Below, one piece after another: positions 34,247 to 42,821 of a stretch of 64,000 bases of DNA (position 1 is the stretch's first letter; every line of letters starts with the position of its first letter). The position numbers and the translations under genes were made by a program. Source of the DNA: Urechidicola vernalis (lineage in GTDB: Bacteria > Bacteroidota > Bacteroidia > Flavobacteriales > Flavobacteriaceae). The stretch lies in the NCBI RefSeq assembly GCF_031846385.1, contig NZ_JAVRHV010000005.1:62001-126000 (forward strand), in the 5' to 3' direction. Under the pieces are notes generated by a model, which saw only the letters and a program-made list of their open reading frames with translations, was not told the origin of the DNA and searched no databases.

Positions 34247-37003
34247 TTAGAAAGAATAACTGATACCTAATTGTAAATCAACCCCTTTCTTATATGATAC
34301 TACAGTCTCATTTGTTTCGACTTGTGTTGGAATATCTTTAACTTTTTGAGTTTGCTCTATCTGTGGATTTAATAAATTCAATCCTTTAAAACTCATAGAT
34401 AATCTTTCATTCAATTGTTTTCTCAATACGAGGTCTAATGTGAAGAATCCTTTTTCAATAATTTCATCATTATAAAGAATATCACTATTAGCAAAATCTT
34501 CTGGTGCACCCAAGGCAAAAACCTTATCTGAAGAATAATTACCTGTTAATGTCGCTCCGAATTCATTTTCTTTATTATTAGAATAGCTTAACGATGAATT
34601 TAAGATTAAATCAGACGCTCCTTCTAAATCTGAAGAAGTTTTATCGTTGTATTGAAATTCTTCATAAATATCTTGATCAAACCACATTTTAGTAACATTA
34701 ACAATAAAGTTTACCTCATCAGAATCTTTGTCTTCACTTTTTAAAAGACCCCATCTTCCTTCAAATTCCAAACCATAAACAGTTGCTTTTTCTCCTGTAT
34801 TGTCGAATGTAAAAATTCCTGAAGAACCTCTAGTTTGTGCCTTGTTTATTGGATCTTGAATGTTTTTGTAGAATCCAGAAACTGAAATTAATTCTGCAGG
34901 AGAAGGAAATAATTCCCACTTAATATCCGCATTATATACAGTAGATTCTTGTAGTTCTGGATTTCCTTTTGTAACCCTTCCTGTTGGTGATACATACTCG
35001 AAAGGTGCTAATTCTTTAAATTCTGGCAGAGTCAAAGTTTTACTTGCCGCAAATCTAAATGCACTTTTTTCGTTTAACTCATATTTTAAATTTAAGCTTG
35101 GTAAAACATTGTTATACGTATTAGATAATTCTCCAATTCTACCTACATAGTTCGCTACATCCCAAAGCATATCAATTTTATCCGACTCATATCTTATACC
35201 AGCATTACCTGTTAGTTTAGAGAAACCAAAGTCAAGATTCGCATAACCGGCATATACATCTAAGTTTCCAACATATAAATCTGGCATACGTTCTCTTAAA
35301 ATTAATGTACCATTGTCAAAATTTGATTGCGTAAAGACGGCATTTAAATCGTCTATTGACTCTGTTTGCACACCTTTTGCTCTAACACCAATCATTAAAG
35401 AATTAAAGTCACGTTCTTTTTTTCTTAAGTTGGCTCCAATATTTAATTTTAATGGTTGATCCGCGTCTGGTTTAAAAGTAATTTGATCATTTACGTAAGC
35501 GTTTATTTCATCATCAACAATTTTTTGACTTGATTTTCGCTGTTGAAAATCACCTACGTGTGCAAATTGCACCGTGTTTTCGTCTAGAATGTTTACTTCG
35601 TTTCTTATTCTATTTGGTTCTTCTGCCCAAACATAATTGTAACCTGCCGCCCATTCTAATTTATTTGTTTCAGATAAATTGTGAGTTCCGATTAACTGAT
35701 TCACATACATTCTAGTCTGTTTCAAGTTCTGATCGCGAATAAACGCTCCGTCTTCTTGTGGATCTTGATCAAAAACATACCCTTCTCCATTTCTACCAGA
35801 CTCATAAACATTGTCAATACTTTTATTTACAAATAAAGTATTGAAACTTAATTTACTGTTATCTCCTAGTTGATAACGCAAGTCTAATAAAGCAGTCGTA
35901 TTAATATTGGTTGTGTAATTGGTAGCATCGGTAAATGAATTATCCAATACATTAGAACGATATGTTTTAAATATACCATTTGCATATTCATGGTTTGCAC
36001 CATGTGACGCCGTTAGGAAAATAGATAAGTCATTTCCAAATAATTCAACTTTTTTACCTCCTGCAAAATCAAATTTAAAATCTAACGGAGTTGATTTTGT
36101 TTCTGTATTCCAACTTTGCATTGTAATGGCATCTACCAATGCATATTTTTTAGAATAAAAACCTAAGGTCATATCATTAACATTTTGACTAGCCTTAAAA
36201 TCACTCCAAACATCTCCTTGCATCACATTGGTATTAGATCCTAATTGAAATCCTACCGAGTATTTATCACCACCATATCTTTTACTAGTTACATCTACAT
36301 TACCAGATGCCTGATCTCCGTAACTAGCGGTATTATAAGTTTTAGAAACCCCAACATTCTGAATAACGTTTGTTGAGAAAAGATTTAAATCTATATTTTT
36401 CTTTTCAACATCGTCAGAAGGAATTGGTAATTTATTCATTGTTGTAGAAAGGTATCTATCACCTAAACCTCTAATATAAATATCTCCTGAGGCCTCATTT
36501 TTTGTGACACCAGAAATTTTACTAGTTGCTGATGCAGCATTAGACACACCTAATTTGGTTAATCTCTCTGAACCAATACTTTCTTGGATTACAGATGCTT
36601 TTCTTTGATTTGCTAATAAAGAAGTTTCAGATTCTTTTCTAGTGCTTCCTTGAATGTTAACTTCATCCAGGGCAACGCCTTCACTTGCTCCTAAGATCAC
36701 ATCAGGAACAATTACAGATTCGTTTTCGCTAAGAACAACGTTCGGAATTTCTATAGTTTCATAACCGATGAAACTAAACACTAAGGTATATGTTCCTGGC
36801 AATGCTTGGAAACTATAGTTTCCGTCAAAATCAGAAGTTATTCCAATTTGTGTGTCTTTTATAAAAATGTTAGCAAAAGGTAAAGGTTCGTTGTTCATGT
36901 CTTTGTCAAGAACTTTACCAGTAATTTCACCCTTTTGTTGTGCAAATACACTAACTCCGATGAATAAAGTTGCTATAATCAGTAATTTTTTACTTAAAAT
37001 CAT
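34247..37003 (-). CDS. TonB-dependent receptor with carboxypeptidase-regulatory-like domain
   Basis: 918 aa. A signal peptide (LLIIATLFIGVSVFAQQ) is followed by a CarboxypepD_reg-like domain (about 25-112, GEITGKVLDKDMNNEPLPFANIFIKD), a plug (about 130-240, with SGDIYIRGLGDRYLSTTMNKLPIPSDD), and a 22-strand barrel ending in the aromatic GISYSF. The plug text RGLGDRY and VEKKNIDLNLFSTNVIQNVGVSKTY is typical of one flavobacterial receptor group. It imports a bound substrate across the outer membrane using TonB energy. Downstream is the duplicated beta-helix lipoprotein; upstream is an array of six in-register 11-nt repeats of Pho-box type. A phosphorus-containing substrate is inferred. Confidence 0.9.
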   Translation of the reverse strand: MILSKKLLIIATLFIGVSVFAQQKGEITGKVLDKDMNNEPLPFANIFIKDTQIGITSDFDGNYSFQALPGTYTLVFSFIGYETIEIPNVVLSENESVIVPDVILGASEGVALDEVNIQGSTRKESETSLLANQRKASVIQESIGSERLTKLGVSNAASATSKISGVTKNEASGDIYIRGLGDRYLSTTMNKLPIPSDDVEKKNIDLNLFSTNVIQNVGVSKTYNTASYGDQASGNVDVTSKRYGGDKYSVGFQLGSNTNVMQGDVWSDFKASQNVNDMTLGFYSKKYALVDAITMQSWNTETKSTPLDFKFDFAGGKKVELFGNDLSIFLTASHGANHEYANGIFKTYRSNVLDNSFTDATNYTTNINTTALLDLRYQLGDNSKLSFNTLFVNKSIDNVYESGRNGEGYVFDQDPQEDGAFIRDQNLKQTRMYVNQLIGTHNLSETNKLEWAAGYNYVWAEEPNRIRNEVNILDENTVQFAHVGDFQQRKSSQKIVDDEINAYVNDQITFKPDADQPLKLNIGANLRKKERDFNSLMIGVRAKGVQTESIDDLNAVFTQSNFDNGTLILRERMPDLYVGNLDVYAGYANLDFGFSKLTGNAGIRYESDKIDMLWDVANYVGRIGELSNTYNNVLPSLNLKYELNEKSAFRFAASKTLTLPEFKELAPFEYVSPTGRVTKGNPELQESTVYNADIKWELFPSPAELISVSGFYKNIQDPINKAQTRGSSGIFTFDNTGEKATVYGLEFEGRWGLLKSEDKDSDEVNFIVNVTKMWFDQDIYEEFQYNDKTSSDLEGASDLILNSSLSYSNNKENEFGATLTGNYSSDKVFALGAPEDFANSDILYNDEIIEKGFFTLDLVLRKQLNERLSMSFKGLNLLNPQIEQTQKVKDIPTQVETNETVVSYKKGVDLQLGISYSF

Positions 37004-37029
37004 TTTAGTTTTCGTCTTTTTATCTGGCG

Positions 37030-37106
37030 CAAATATCTAGTAGATATGTAAAGGGAATGTTACCTAGTTATTAAATCAAGGTCATTAATATGTTTAGATA
37101 ATGTTA
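37030..37106 (-). promoter_or_regulatory. Pho-box-like array and promoter of the TonB-dependent receptor gene (box D)
   Basis: Six hexamers in one 11-nt register on the plus strand: ATGTAA 37046, ATGTTA 37057, TTATTA 37068, AGGTCA 37079, ATGTTT 37090, ATGTTA 37101. Four of them differ from ATGTTA at most at one position. The first ends 12 nt from the TTTG core (37033-37030, GATATTTG on the minus strand), the same spacing as at the porin. Confidence 0.65.
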
Positions 37107-37166
37107 AGAAGTTTGGACAATGCTTTTTCTTAAAAACAACTATATTGCAAGCACTAAATATTAGGT

Positions 37167-38507
37167 ATGAACTGGGAACAATTACTTTCTTTAAAGCGTT
37201 TTGGAGATACATCTGTAAGGTTAAGAAAAGATCAAGATGAAACTAGATTAGGTTTCGAGGTTGATTATGATAGAATTATTTTTTCGGATTCATTCAGAAG
37301 TTTACAAGATAAAACACAAGTAGTTCCATTGTCAAAAACGGATTTTGTTCATACCCGTTTAACACATAGTTTAGAGGTTAGTTCGGTAGCTCGTTCTTTA
37401 GGACGAATTGTTGGAAAAGAACTTCTTAAAAAGTATCCTAGTTTAGTTGAAAACGGATATCAAGCTAATGATTTTGGAACCATTGTAGCAGCAGCTGCGC
37501 TAGCACATGATATAGGAAACCCTCCTTTTGGGCATTCTGGAGAAAAAGCGATAGGAGAGTATTTTAAGTCTGGAAACGGAAAACAATACCAAAACCAACT
37601 TTCAGATAAACAATGGCAAGATGTAATTGATTTTGAAGGGAATGCAAACGGGTTTAAAATATTAACCGAAAGTAGAGAAGGTGTAGAAGGAGGATTGCGC
37701 TTGTCTTATGCTACTTTGGGAGCATTTATGAAGTACCCAAAAGAATCGCTACCTAAAAAGCCAAGTGACCATATTGTAGATAAAAAATATGGCGTATTTC
37801 AATCGGATATAGGTGCTTTTAAAGATGTAGTTTCAGAATTAGAATTATCAAAACTCAGAGAAGATGAAGACCTCGCTTATAATAGACACCCATTAGCATA
37901 TCTTGTAGAAGCAGCAGATGATATTTGTTATACCATTATAGATTTTGAAGATGGAATAAACCTTGGATTAATTGATGAGGATTTTGCCCTTGAATATTTG
38001 ATAAACTTGGTAAGAGACACGATCAATTCCGAGAAGTACTATCAATTAAAAACAAAGAAAGACAGAGTAAGTTACCTCCGTGCTTTGGCAATAGGTAATT
38101 TAATCAATGAAGCCGTCGCTGTTTTCTTGAAAAACGAAGACGCTATTTTAAGCGGGAACTTTAATAAATCATTGTTAGATAAGTGCAAGTACGAAGCCCA
38201 AATAAATGATATTATTAAAATAAGTGTAGAGAAAATTTATAGGAGTAGCGAGGTAATCGAGAAAGAGGTGGCTGGCTATAAAATTATTTCTGATTTGCTA
38301 GATGTTTTTATTACAGCAGTGAATAATAATTTTGAAAACAAGGCTTCTAACTACGATAAACTTGTGTTGCGTTTATTACCAGAAAACTTACAAACAGAGA
38401 AAAAAGAAGTCTACGATCGTATTTTTTCTATCTGTAGTTTTGTTTCAGGAATGTCCGATGGATATGCAATTCTATTGAATAAGAAAATAAAGGGAGAAGT
38501 TCTTTAA
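37167..38507 (+). CDS. dgt: Deoxyguanosinetriphosphate triphosphohydrolase
   Basis: 446 aa HD-superfamily dNTPase that splits dGTP (and often other dNTPs) into nucleoside and triphosphate. Metal ligands are His67 in RLTHSLEVSSVAR, His114-Asp115 in LAHDIGNPPFGHSGE, and the later Asp in YLVEAADDICY. The N-terminal segment ETRLGFEVDYDRIIFSDSFRSLQDKTQV is typical. It is the only plus-strand gene in this stretch. Its stop shares a TTAA with the convergent dxs. Regulation is unclear: no exact -7 element was found, only TATATTGC at about 37140. Confidence 0.94.
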   Translation: MNWEQLLSLKRFGDTSVRLRKDQDETRLGFEVDYDRIIFSDSFRSLQDKTQVVPLSKTDFVHTRLTHSLEVSSVARSLGRIVGKELLKKYPSLVENGYQANDFGTIVAAAALAHDIGNPPFGHSGEKAIGEYFKSGNGKQYQNQLSDKQWQDVIDFEGNANGFKILTESREGVEGGLRLSYATLGAFMKYPKESLPKKPSDHIVDKKYGVFQSDIGAFKDVVSELELSKLREDEDLAYNRHPLAYLVEAADDICYTIIDFEDGINLGLIDEDFALEYLINLVRDTINSEKYYQLKTKKDRVSYLRALAIGNLINEAVAVFLKNEDAILSGNFNKSLLDKCKYEAQINDIIKISVEKIYRSSEVIEKEVAGYKIISDLLDVFITAVNNNFENKASNYDKLVLRLLPENLQTEKKEVYDRIFSICSFVSGMSDGYAILLNKKIKGEVL

Positions 38508-40276
38508 AGAAACGTTTCAATTTCCTTTAAGATACTTGCCTTATCAAGCCCTACAATCTCTTGTAGTTCAGAGACTGTTCCGTGCTCAATAAAATGATCG
38601 GGAACACCTAAGCATTTAATTGTCTTATTTTTATAATTATGCGCAGCTGCAAATTCTAAAATTGCGGATCCAAACCCACCTTTTATGGAACCATCTTCTA
38701 TAGTTATAATGTTTTCGAACGATTTAAATATGTTATATAACATTGTTTCATCTAAAGGCTTTACAAATCTCATATTGAAATGAGCAATTGTATTTGCAGG
38801 CAGTTCTTTTTCAATTTCAATAATTGTATTTCCGACGGTTCCTATACTTAGAACGGCTAGTTTATCACCTTTTGAAATTTGTTCTCCTTTGCCAAATTCA
38901 ATTTTAGAAAAGAGTGTTTTCCAATTTGTAGTTGTACCTCTTCCTCTTGGGTATCTGATTGCAATAGGGTGTTCTAATCCTAATTGAATGGTATACATTA
39001 TATTACGCAGTTCTATTTCATTTAAGGGCGCAAATACGATTAGGTTTGGGATGATTCTTAAATAGGAAATATCAAAAACACCATGATGGGTTGCGCCATC
39101 TTCACCGACTAATCCTGCCCGATCTAAACAAAATACAACGGGTAAATTTTGTAGAGCAACGTCATGAATTACTTGGTCATATGCGCGCTGTAGAAATGTT
39201 GAGTAAATATTACAAAACGGAATCAATCCTTGTGTTGCAATTCCGGCTGCTAAGGTTACGGCATGTTGTTCTGCAATTCCTACATCAAATGCTCTATCTG
39301 GAAATTTCTCTAACATATATTTTAAAGAACTACCCGTAGGCATGGCTGGAGTTATTCCAATAATGTTTTTGTTTTTCTCTGCTAATTCAACAATGGTATG
39401 CCCAAATACATCTTGGTATTTTGGAGGTTGATTTGTTGTTGATTTTGCAATAAGCTCTCCGGTCTTAGCATTGAATTTTCCAGGAGCATGATATTTTACC
39501 TGATCTTGCTCAGCCTTTTTTAGGCCTTTACCTTTGGTAGTTATCACATGTAAAAACTTAGGCCCTTTTACAGATTTTAAGCGTTCAAGCTCTTTTAAAA
39601 GCGCCTTTAAATCATGACCATTTATCGGACCCGAATAATTGAAATTTAATGCTTCAATTATATTGTTTTTCCGAACGGCCTTTCCTGCTTTAACGTTGGC
39701 AAAATATTCTTTTAATGCACCAACGCTTGGGTCAATTCCCATAGTGTTGTCGTTTAACACAATTAAGAGATTGGCATCAGATACACCAGCATGGTTCAAA
39801 GCCTCAAAAGCCATTCCTGATGCAATGGAGGAGTCCCCAATTACTGCTATATGTTGTTTTTCTGTTTCACCTTTTAGGTTTGACGCAATAGCCATTCCCA
39901 ACGCGGCGGAAATAGATGTAGAACTATGTCCAACGCCGAAAGCATCGTATTGGTTTTCTGCCATTTTTGGAAAGCCAGAAATTCCATTTAAGCGTCTATT
40001 TGTATGAAAAACATCTTTTCTTTCGGTAAGGATTTTATGACCATACGCTTGGTGGCCAACATCCCAAATTAATTGATCATTTGGTGTGTCAAAAATATAG
40101 TGCAAGGCAATGGTCAATTCTACAACACCTAAGCTAGCGCCTAAATGACCTTCTTTAGTTGCGACAATATTTATGATGAAATCGCGTAATTCTTGTGCCA
40201 CAACAAGTAGTTCATCAGACGATAATTTTCGCAAATCGTCAGGATTGTTAATATGTTGTAGCAGGCTTTTTTGCAT
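38504..40276 (-). CDS. dxs: 1-deoxy-D-xylulose-5-phosphate synthase
   Basis: 590 aa thiamine-diphosphate enzyme, first step of the MEP isoprenoid route (pyruvate plus glyceraldehyde-3-phosphate). The ThDP-binding GDS...N motif is in VIGDSSIASGMAFEALNHAG and VLNDNTMGIDPSVG. The catalytic Glu is in VGIAEQHAVTLAAG, and the C-terminal transketolase domain has RYPRGRGT. It is a little shorter than E. coli Dxs (about 620) because internal loops are reduced, as in other Bacteroidota. The -7 element TAGTTTTG lies 4 nt before the ATG, so transcription is leaderless and divergent from tadA. Confidence 0.96.
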   Translation of the reverse strand: MQKSLLQHINNPDDLRKLSSDELLVVAQELRDFIINIVATKEGHLGASLGVVELTIALHYIFDTPNDQLIWDVGHQAYGHKILTERKDVFHTNRRLNGISGFPKMAENQYDAFGVGHSSTSISAALGMAIASNLKGETEKQHIAVIGDSSIASGMAFEALNHAGVSDANLLIVLNDNTMGIDPSVGALKEYFANVKAGKAVRKNNIIEALNFNYSGPINGHDLKALLKELERLKSVKGPKFLHVITTKGKGLKKAEQDQVKYHAPGKFNAKTGELIAKSTTNQPPKYQDVFGHTIVELAEKNKNIIGITPAMPTGSSLKYMLEKFPDRAFDVGIAEQHAVTLAAGIATQGLIPFCNIYSTFLQRAYDQVIHDVALQNLPVVFCLDRAGLVGEDGATHHGVFDISYLRIIPNLIVFAPLNEIELRNIMYTIQLGLEHPIAIRYPRGRGTTTNWKTLFSKIEFGKGEQISKGDKLAVLSIGTVGNTIIEIEKELPANTIAHFNMRFVKPLDETMLYNIFKSFENIITIEDGSIKGGFGSAILEFAAAHNYKNKTIKCLGVPDHFIEHGTVSELQEIVGLDKASILKEIETFL

Positions 40277-40280
40277 GCAG

Positions 40281-40300
40281 CAAAACTACGACTATCTTTG
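40281..40300. promoter_or_regulatory. Compact divergent leaderless promoters of dxs and tadA
   Basis: TAGTTTTG on the minus strand (40288-40281) and TATCTTTG on the plus strand (40293-40300) sit back to back within 20 nt. Each ends 4 nt from its start codon (40276 and 40305), so both transcripts should start at about the ATG and the two polymerase sites overlap. Confidence 0.75.
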
Positions 40301-40304
40301 TTGT

Positions 40305-40754
40305 ATGCAAAATCCATTCGACGACACTTATTTTATGAAACGCGCTTTACAAGAAGCAGAAATGGCATTTGAAAAGGGCGAAGTTCCTGTGGGTGCAGTT
40401 GTGGTTTGTAAAGATAAAATTATTGCAAGGGCGCATAATTTAACAGAAACCTTGAACGATGTAACCGCACATGCCGAAATGCAAGCGTTTACTTCTGCGG
40501 CAGACTTTTTAGGAGGAAAATATTTAATGGACTGTACCTTATATGTAACATTAGAACCTTGTCAAATGTGTGCAGGAGCTAGTTATTGGACCCAGATTGG
40601 TAAGATTGTTTTTGGCGCTTCTGATGAACAAAGAGGATATGAAAAACTGAAAACTACTTTACATCCTAAAACAGAAGTTGTAAGAGGGGTTTTGGCTGAG
40701 GATTGCTCCAAGATTATGAAACGTTTTTTTATTGAAAAACGAAATCTAAATTAA
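40305..40754 (+). CDS. tadA: tRNA-specific adenosine deaminase (TadA-type)
   Basis: 149 aa zinc deaminase. Starting at 40305 (MQNPFDDTYFMKRALQEAEMA) gives the standard N-terminus; the frame is open further left but that part overlaps dxs and precedes the promoter. Zinc and catalytic residues are in TAHAEMQAF (His, Glu) and EPCQMCAGASYW (two Cys). TadA converts A34 of tRNA-Arg to inosine; a guanine or cytosine deaminase cannot be wholly excluded from sequence. It shares TTAA at 40751-40754 with the convergent small membrane protein gene. Confidence 0.92.
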   Translation: MQNPFDDTYFMKRALQEAEMAFEKGEVPVGAVVVCKDKIIARAHNLTETLNDVTAHAEMQAFTSAADFLGGKYLMDCTLYVTLEPCQMCAGASYWTQIGKIVFGASDEQRGYEKLKTTLHPKTEVVRGVLAEDCSKIMKRFFIEKRNLN

Positions 40755-40978
40755 CGCTTTTCGTTGTCGCGCATTTTTTTAAGATTTTCATTGTTAATGA
40801 TATAATCTTTCATGTTTTTATCTTTCCATCTATGGTAAGAAAATAAAGGAAATACCACTAGAAAAATACCAACAACACCAAAACCAATGAATTTTTGCGA
40901 GAATTCAGAAGTTCCGAAATAGCCATAAGCGATACTAGCAAATGATAAAATCGTTAAAAAAGAAATAAGATACTTCAT
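40751..40978 (-). CDS. Small membrane protein
   Basis: 75 aa from the ATG at 40978 (MKYLISFLTILSFASIAYG). Two hydrophobic helices (about 2-20 and 29-46) are followed by a charged tail YHRWKDKNMKDYIINNENLKKMRD. The -7 element TACCTTTG on the minus strand (40990-40983) ends 4 nt before this ATG, which decides against the further upstream start at 40993. I recognise no family with confidence. The same neighbour arrangement (tadA-convergent) may be conserved in related genomes. Confidence 0.75.
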   Translation of the reverse strand: MKYLISFLTILSFASIAYGYFGTSEFSQKFIGFGVVGIFLVVFPLFSYHRWKDKNMKDYIINNENLKKMRDNEKR

Positions 40979-40982
40979 GGTG

Positions 40983-40990
40983 CAAAGGTA
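40983..40990 (-). promoter_or_regulatory. -7 element, leaderless promoter of the small membrane protein
   Basis: Exact TACCTTTG on the minus strand, ending 4 nt before the ATG at 40978. Confidence 0.65.
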
Positions 40991-40997
40991 CAAAAAA

Positions 40998-42779
40998 TCA
41001 ATGCGTAACTTCTACCAATTTCCGCCTGTAAACGGTGAGCAATTTAGATTTTGATATAAATCCAAAATATTTACCATCTTTGATAACGGGTAAGTTCCAA
41101 GCGCTAGAATATTTGAACTTCTTCATAATAATAGGTACCGAATCATTATCGTAATCGATGATATCTGGTGCGTTATGCATTAACTTTTTAACGGTAATTT
41201 TTTCATACAATTCAGTGTCAAACATGATATGCCTAATATCATCTAAGCGTAATATTCCAAGAAATTCGTTATCAGCATTAACTACTGGGAAATGATTTCG
41301 AGATGATTTTGCTACCGCATTTTTTACAATTTCGCCTAGTTTCATTTCAGGTGAAAGAGAAATAAAATTTTGCTCAATTATTTTATCAATTTTCATCATC
41401 ATTAGTACATTGCTATCCTTATTGTGAGTGATAAGTTGCCCTTTTTTAGCTAATTCGGAGGTGTAAATAGAGTTGGTTACAAAGTATTTAGTAAATGCAA
41501 AGGAAATGGCAGCAACAATCATTAATGGTAAAAAGAGTTCATATCCACCTGTAATTTCTGCAATTAAGAAAATTGCGGTTAAAGGAGCATGCAATACTCC
41601 AGCGAGTAAGCCTGTCATTCCTACCAATGTAAAACTAGATTCGTTAACAGAAAAGCCAAGCCCAATGTTGTTTATGACTTTTGCTACAATATTACCTATG
41701 GTACTACCCATAAATAAGGTGGGAATGAAAATTCCACCCACACCACCAGCAGCAAATGTCGTTGTCATTGCAATCGCTTTAAAAAATGTAATCCCTATTA
41801 AAAGACCGATTACGATCCAAATATTGGTTAAATCGGCATCAAAAGGTGTTTGCCTAAGTGCACGAATGTTGTTTCCAAGTAATAAATCATTCATTAAATC
41901 GAATCCCTCACCGTATAACGGCGGAATGAAATACAGCATTATTCCAATGGCAATTCCACCAATAATTAGTTTTTTAATTGGATTGGTAATTCGTTTAAAG
42001 AACTGGGTAATGTAGAAGTACATCTTACTAAAATAAATACTCGCTATTCCGGTACCCACTCCTAGAATTATGTAAAAAATAAGATCTTTTATTTCGAAAG
42101 TATCTTGTAAATCAAATCCAAAAAACGAATCAGAACCTAAGAATAAATAAGACGTTAAGATGGCAGACACTGAAGCCAATAAAAGAGGAATTAGAGAAGC
42201 AAAGGCTAAATCTAACGCAAATATCTCAACAGCAAATATAATCGCGGCAACGGGTGCCTTGAACATAGCAGCTAAAGAACCCGCAGTTGCACATCCAATC
42301 AAAAGCATTCTGGTTTTTGCATTGATATGAAACAATTGAGAAATGTTCGAGCCTATTGCTGACGCCACAGTTACGGCCGGTCCTTGTAACCCAACAGAAC
42401 CTCCAAAACCTACGGTTAATGGAGCTGCGATTAAAGGAGCATAAATTTTAAAAGGTTTTATAATACCATTTCTACGAGAAATTGAGTGCAGTGCTGAGGT
42501 TATACCATGACTTATATTTCGTTTAAGAATGTATTTCTGATATATAAATACTAATGACAGCCCAATAATTGGGAAAACGAAATAGAAACCAGCATAGTCT
42601 TTAATAATATTACCCTCTAGTAATAATTGAATATAGTGCGTTAAATTTTTTAGAGTTACGGTTCCTAAACCGGCTAATAAACCAACAAGAATACTTAAGA
42701 TATAGACGAATTGTCTTTCGGAAATATGTTTGTATTTCCAAATTAGAAATTTACGAAGTAGTTCTGTAGTTTTTGGCAT
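40998..42779 (-). CDS. ClC-family anion channel/transporter with CBS pair, gating Glu replaced by Gln
   Basis: 593 aa. Residues about 25-430 are a ClC membrane domain; two CBS domains (about 465-585) close the protein (IEQNFISLSPEMKLGEIV, then LMHNAPDIIDYDNDSVPIIMKKF). The selectivity motif reads GGSVGLQGPAV, so the gating glutamate (GREGP in E. coli ClC-ec1, Glu148) is Gln132 here. C-terminal GGVGGIFIPTLFMGSTIGN is normal. In other ClC proteins loss of this Glu abolishes proton coupling, so this one probably acts as an open or passive anion channel. The CBS pair should bind adenine nucleotides. It is monocistronic. Confidence 0.9.
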   Translation of the reverse strand: MPKTTELLRKFLIWKYKHISERQFVYILSILVGLLAGLGTVTLKNLTHYIQLLLEGNIIKDYAGFYFVFPIIGLSLVFIYQKYILKRNISHGITSALHSISRRNGIIKPFKIYAPLIAAPLTVGFGGSVGLQGPAVTVASAIGSNISQLFHINAKTRMLLIGCATAGSLAAMFKAPVAAIIFAVEIFALDLAFASLIPLLLASVSAILTSYLFLGSDSFFGFDLQDTFEIKDLIFYIILGVGTGIASIYFSKMYFYITQFFKRITNPIKKLIIGGIAIGIMLYFIPPLYGEGFDLMNDLLLGNNIRALRQTPFDADLTNIWIVIGLLIGITFFKAIAMTTTFAAGGVGGIFIPTLFMGSTIGNIVAKVINNIGLGFSVNESSFTLVGMTGLLAGVLHAPLTAIFLIAEITGGYELFLPLMIVAAISFAFTKYFVTNSIYTSELAKKGQLITHNKDSNVLMMMKIDKIIEQNFISLSPEMKLGEIVKNAVAKSSRNHFPVVNADNEFLGILRLDDIRHIMFDTELYEKITVKKLMHNAPDIIDYDNDSVPIIMKKFKYSSAWNLPVIKDGKYFGFISKSKLLTVYRRKLVEVTH

Positions 42780-42821
42780 TTATCATTCGGTGAATACCTA
42801 CTAAATGCCTGACATTGAAAT

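Noticed and set aside
41473..42015. 180-aa plus-strand frame opposite the ClC gene
   Set aside because: Antisense shadow of a membrane-protein coding region; the ClC frame has full family motifs.
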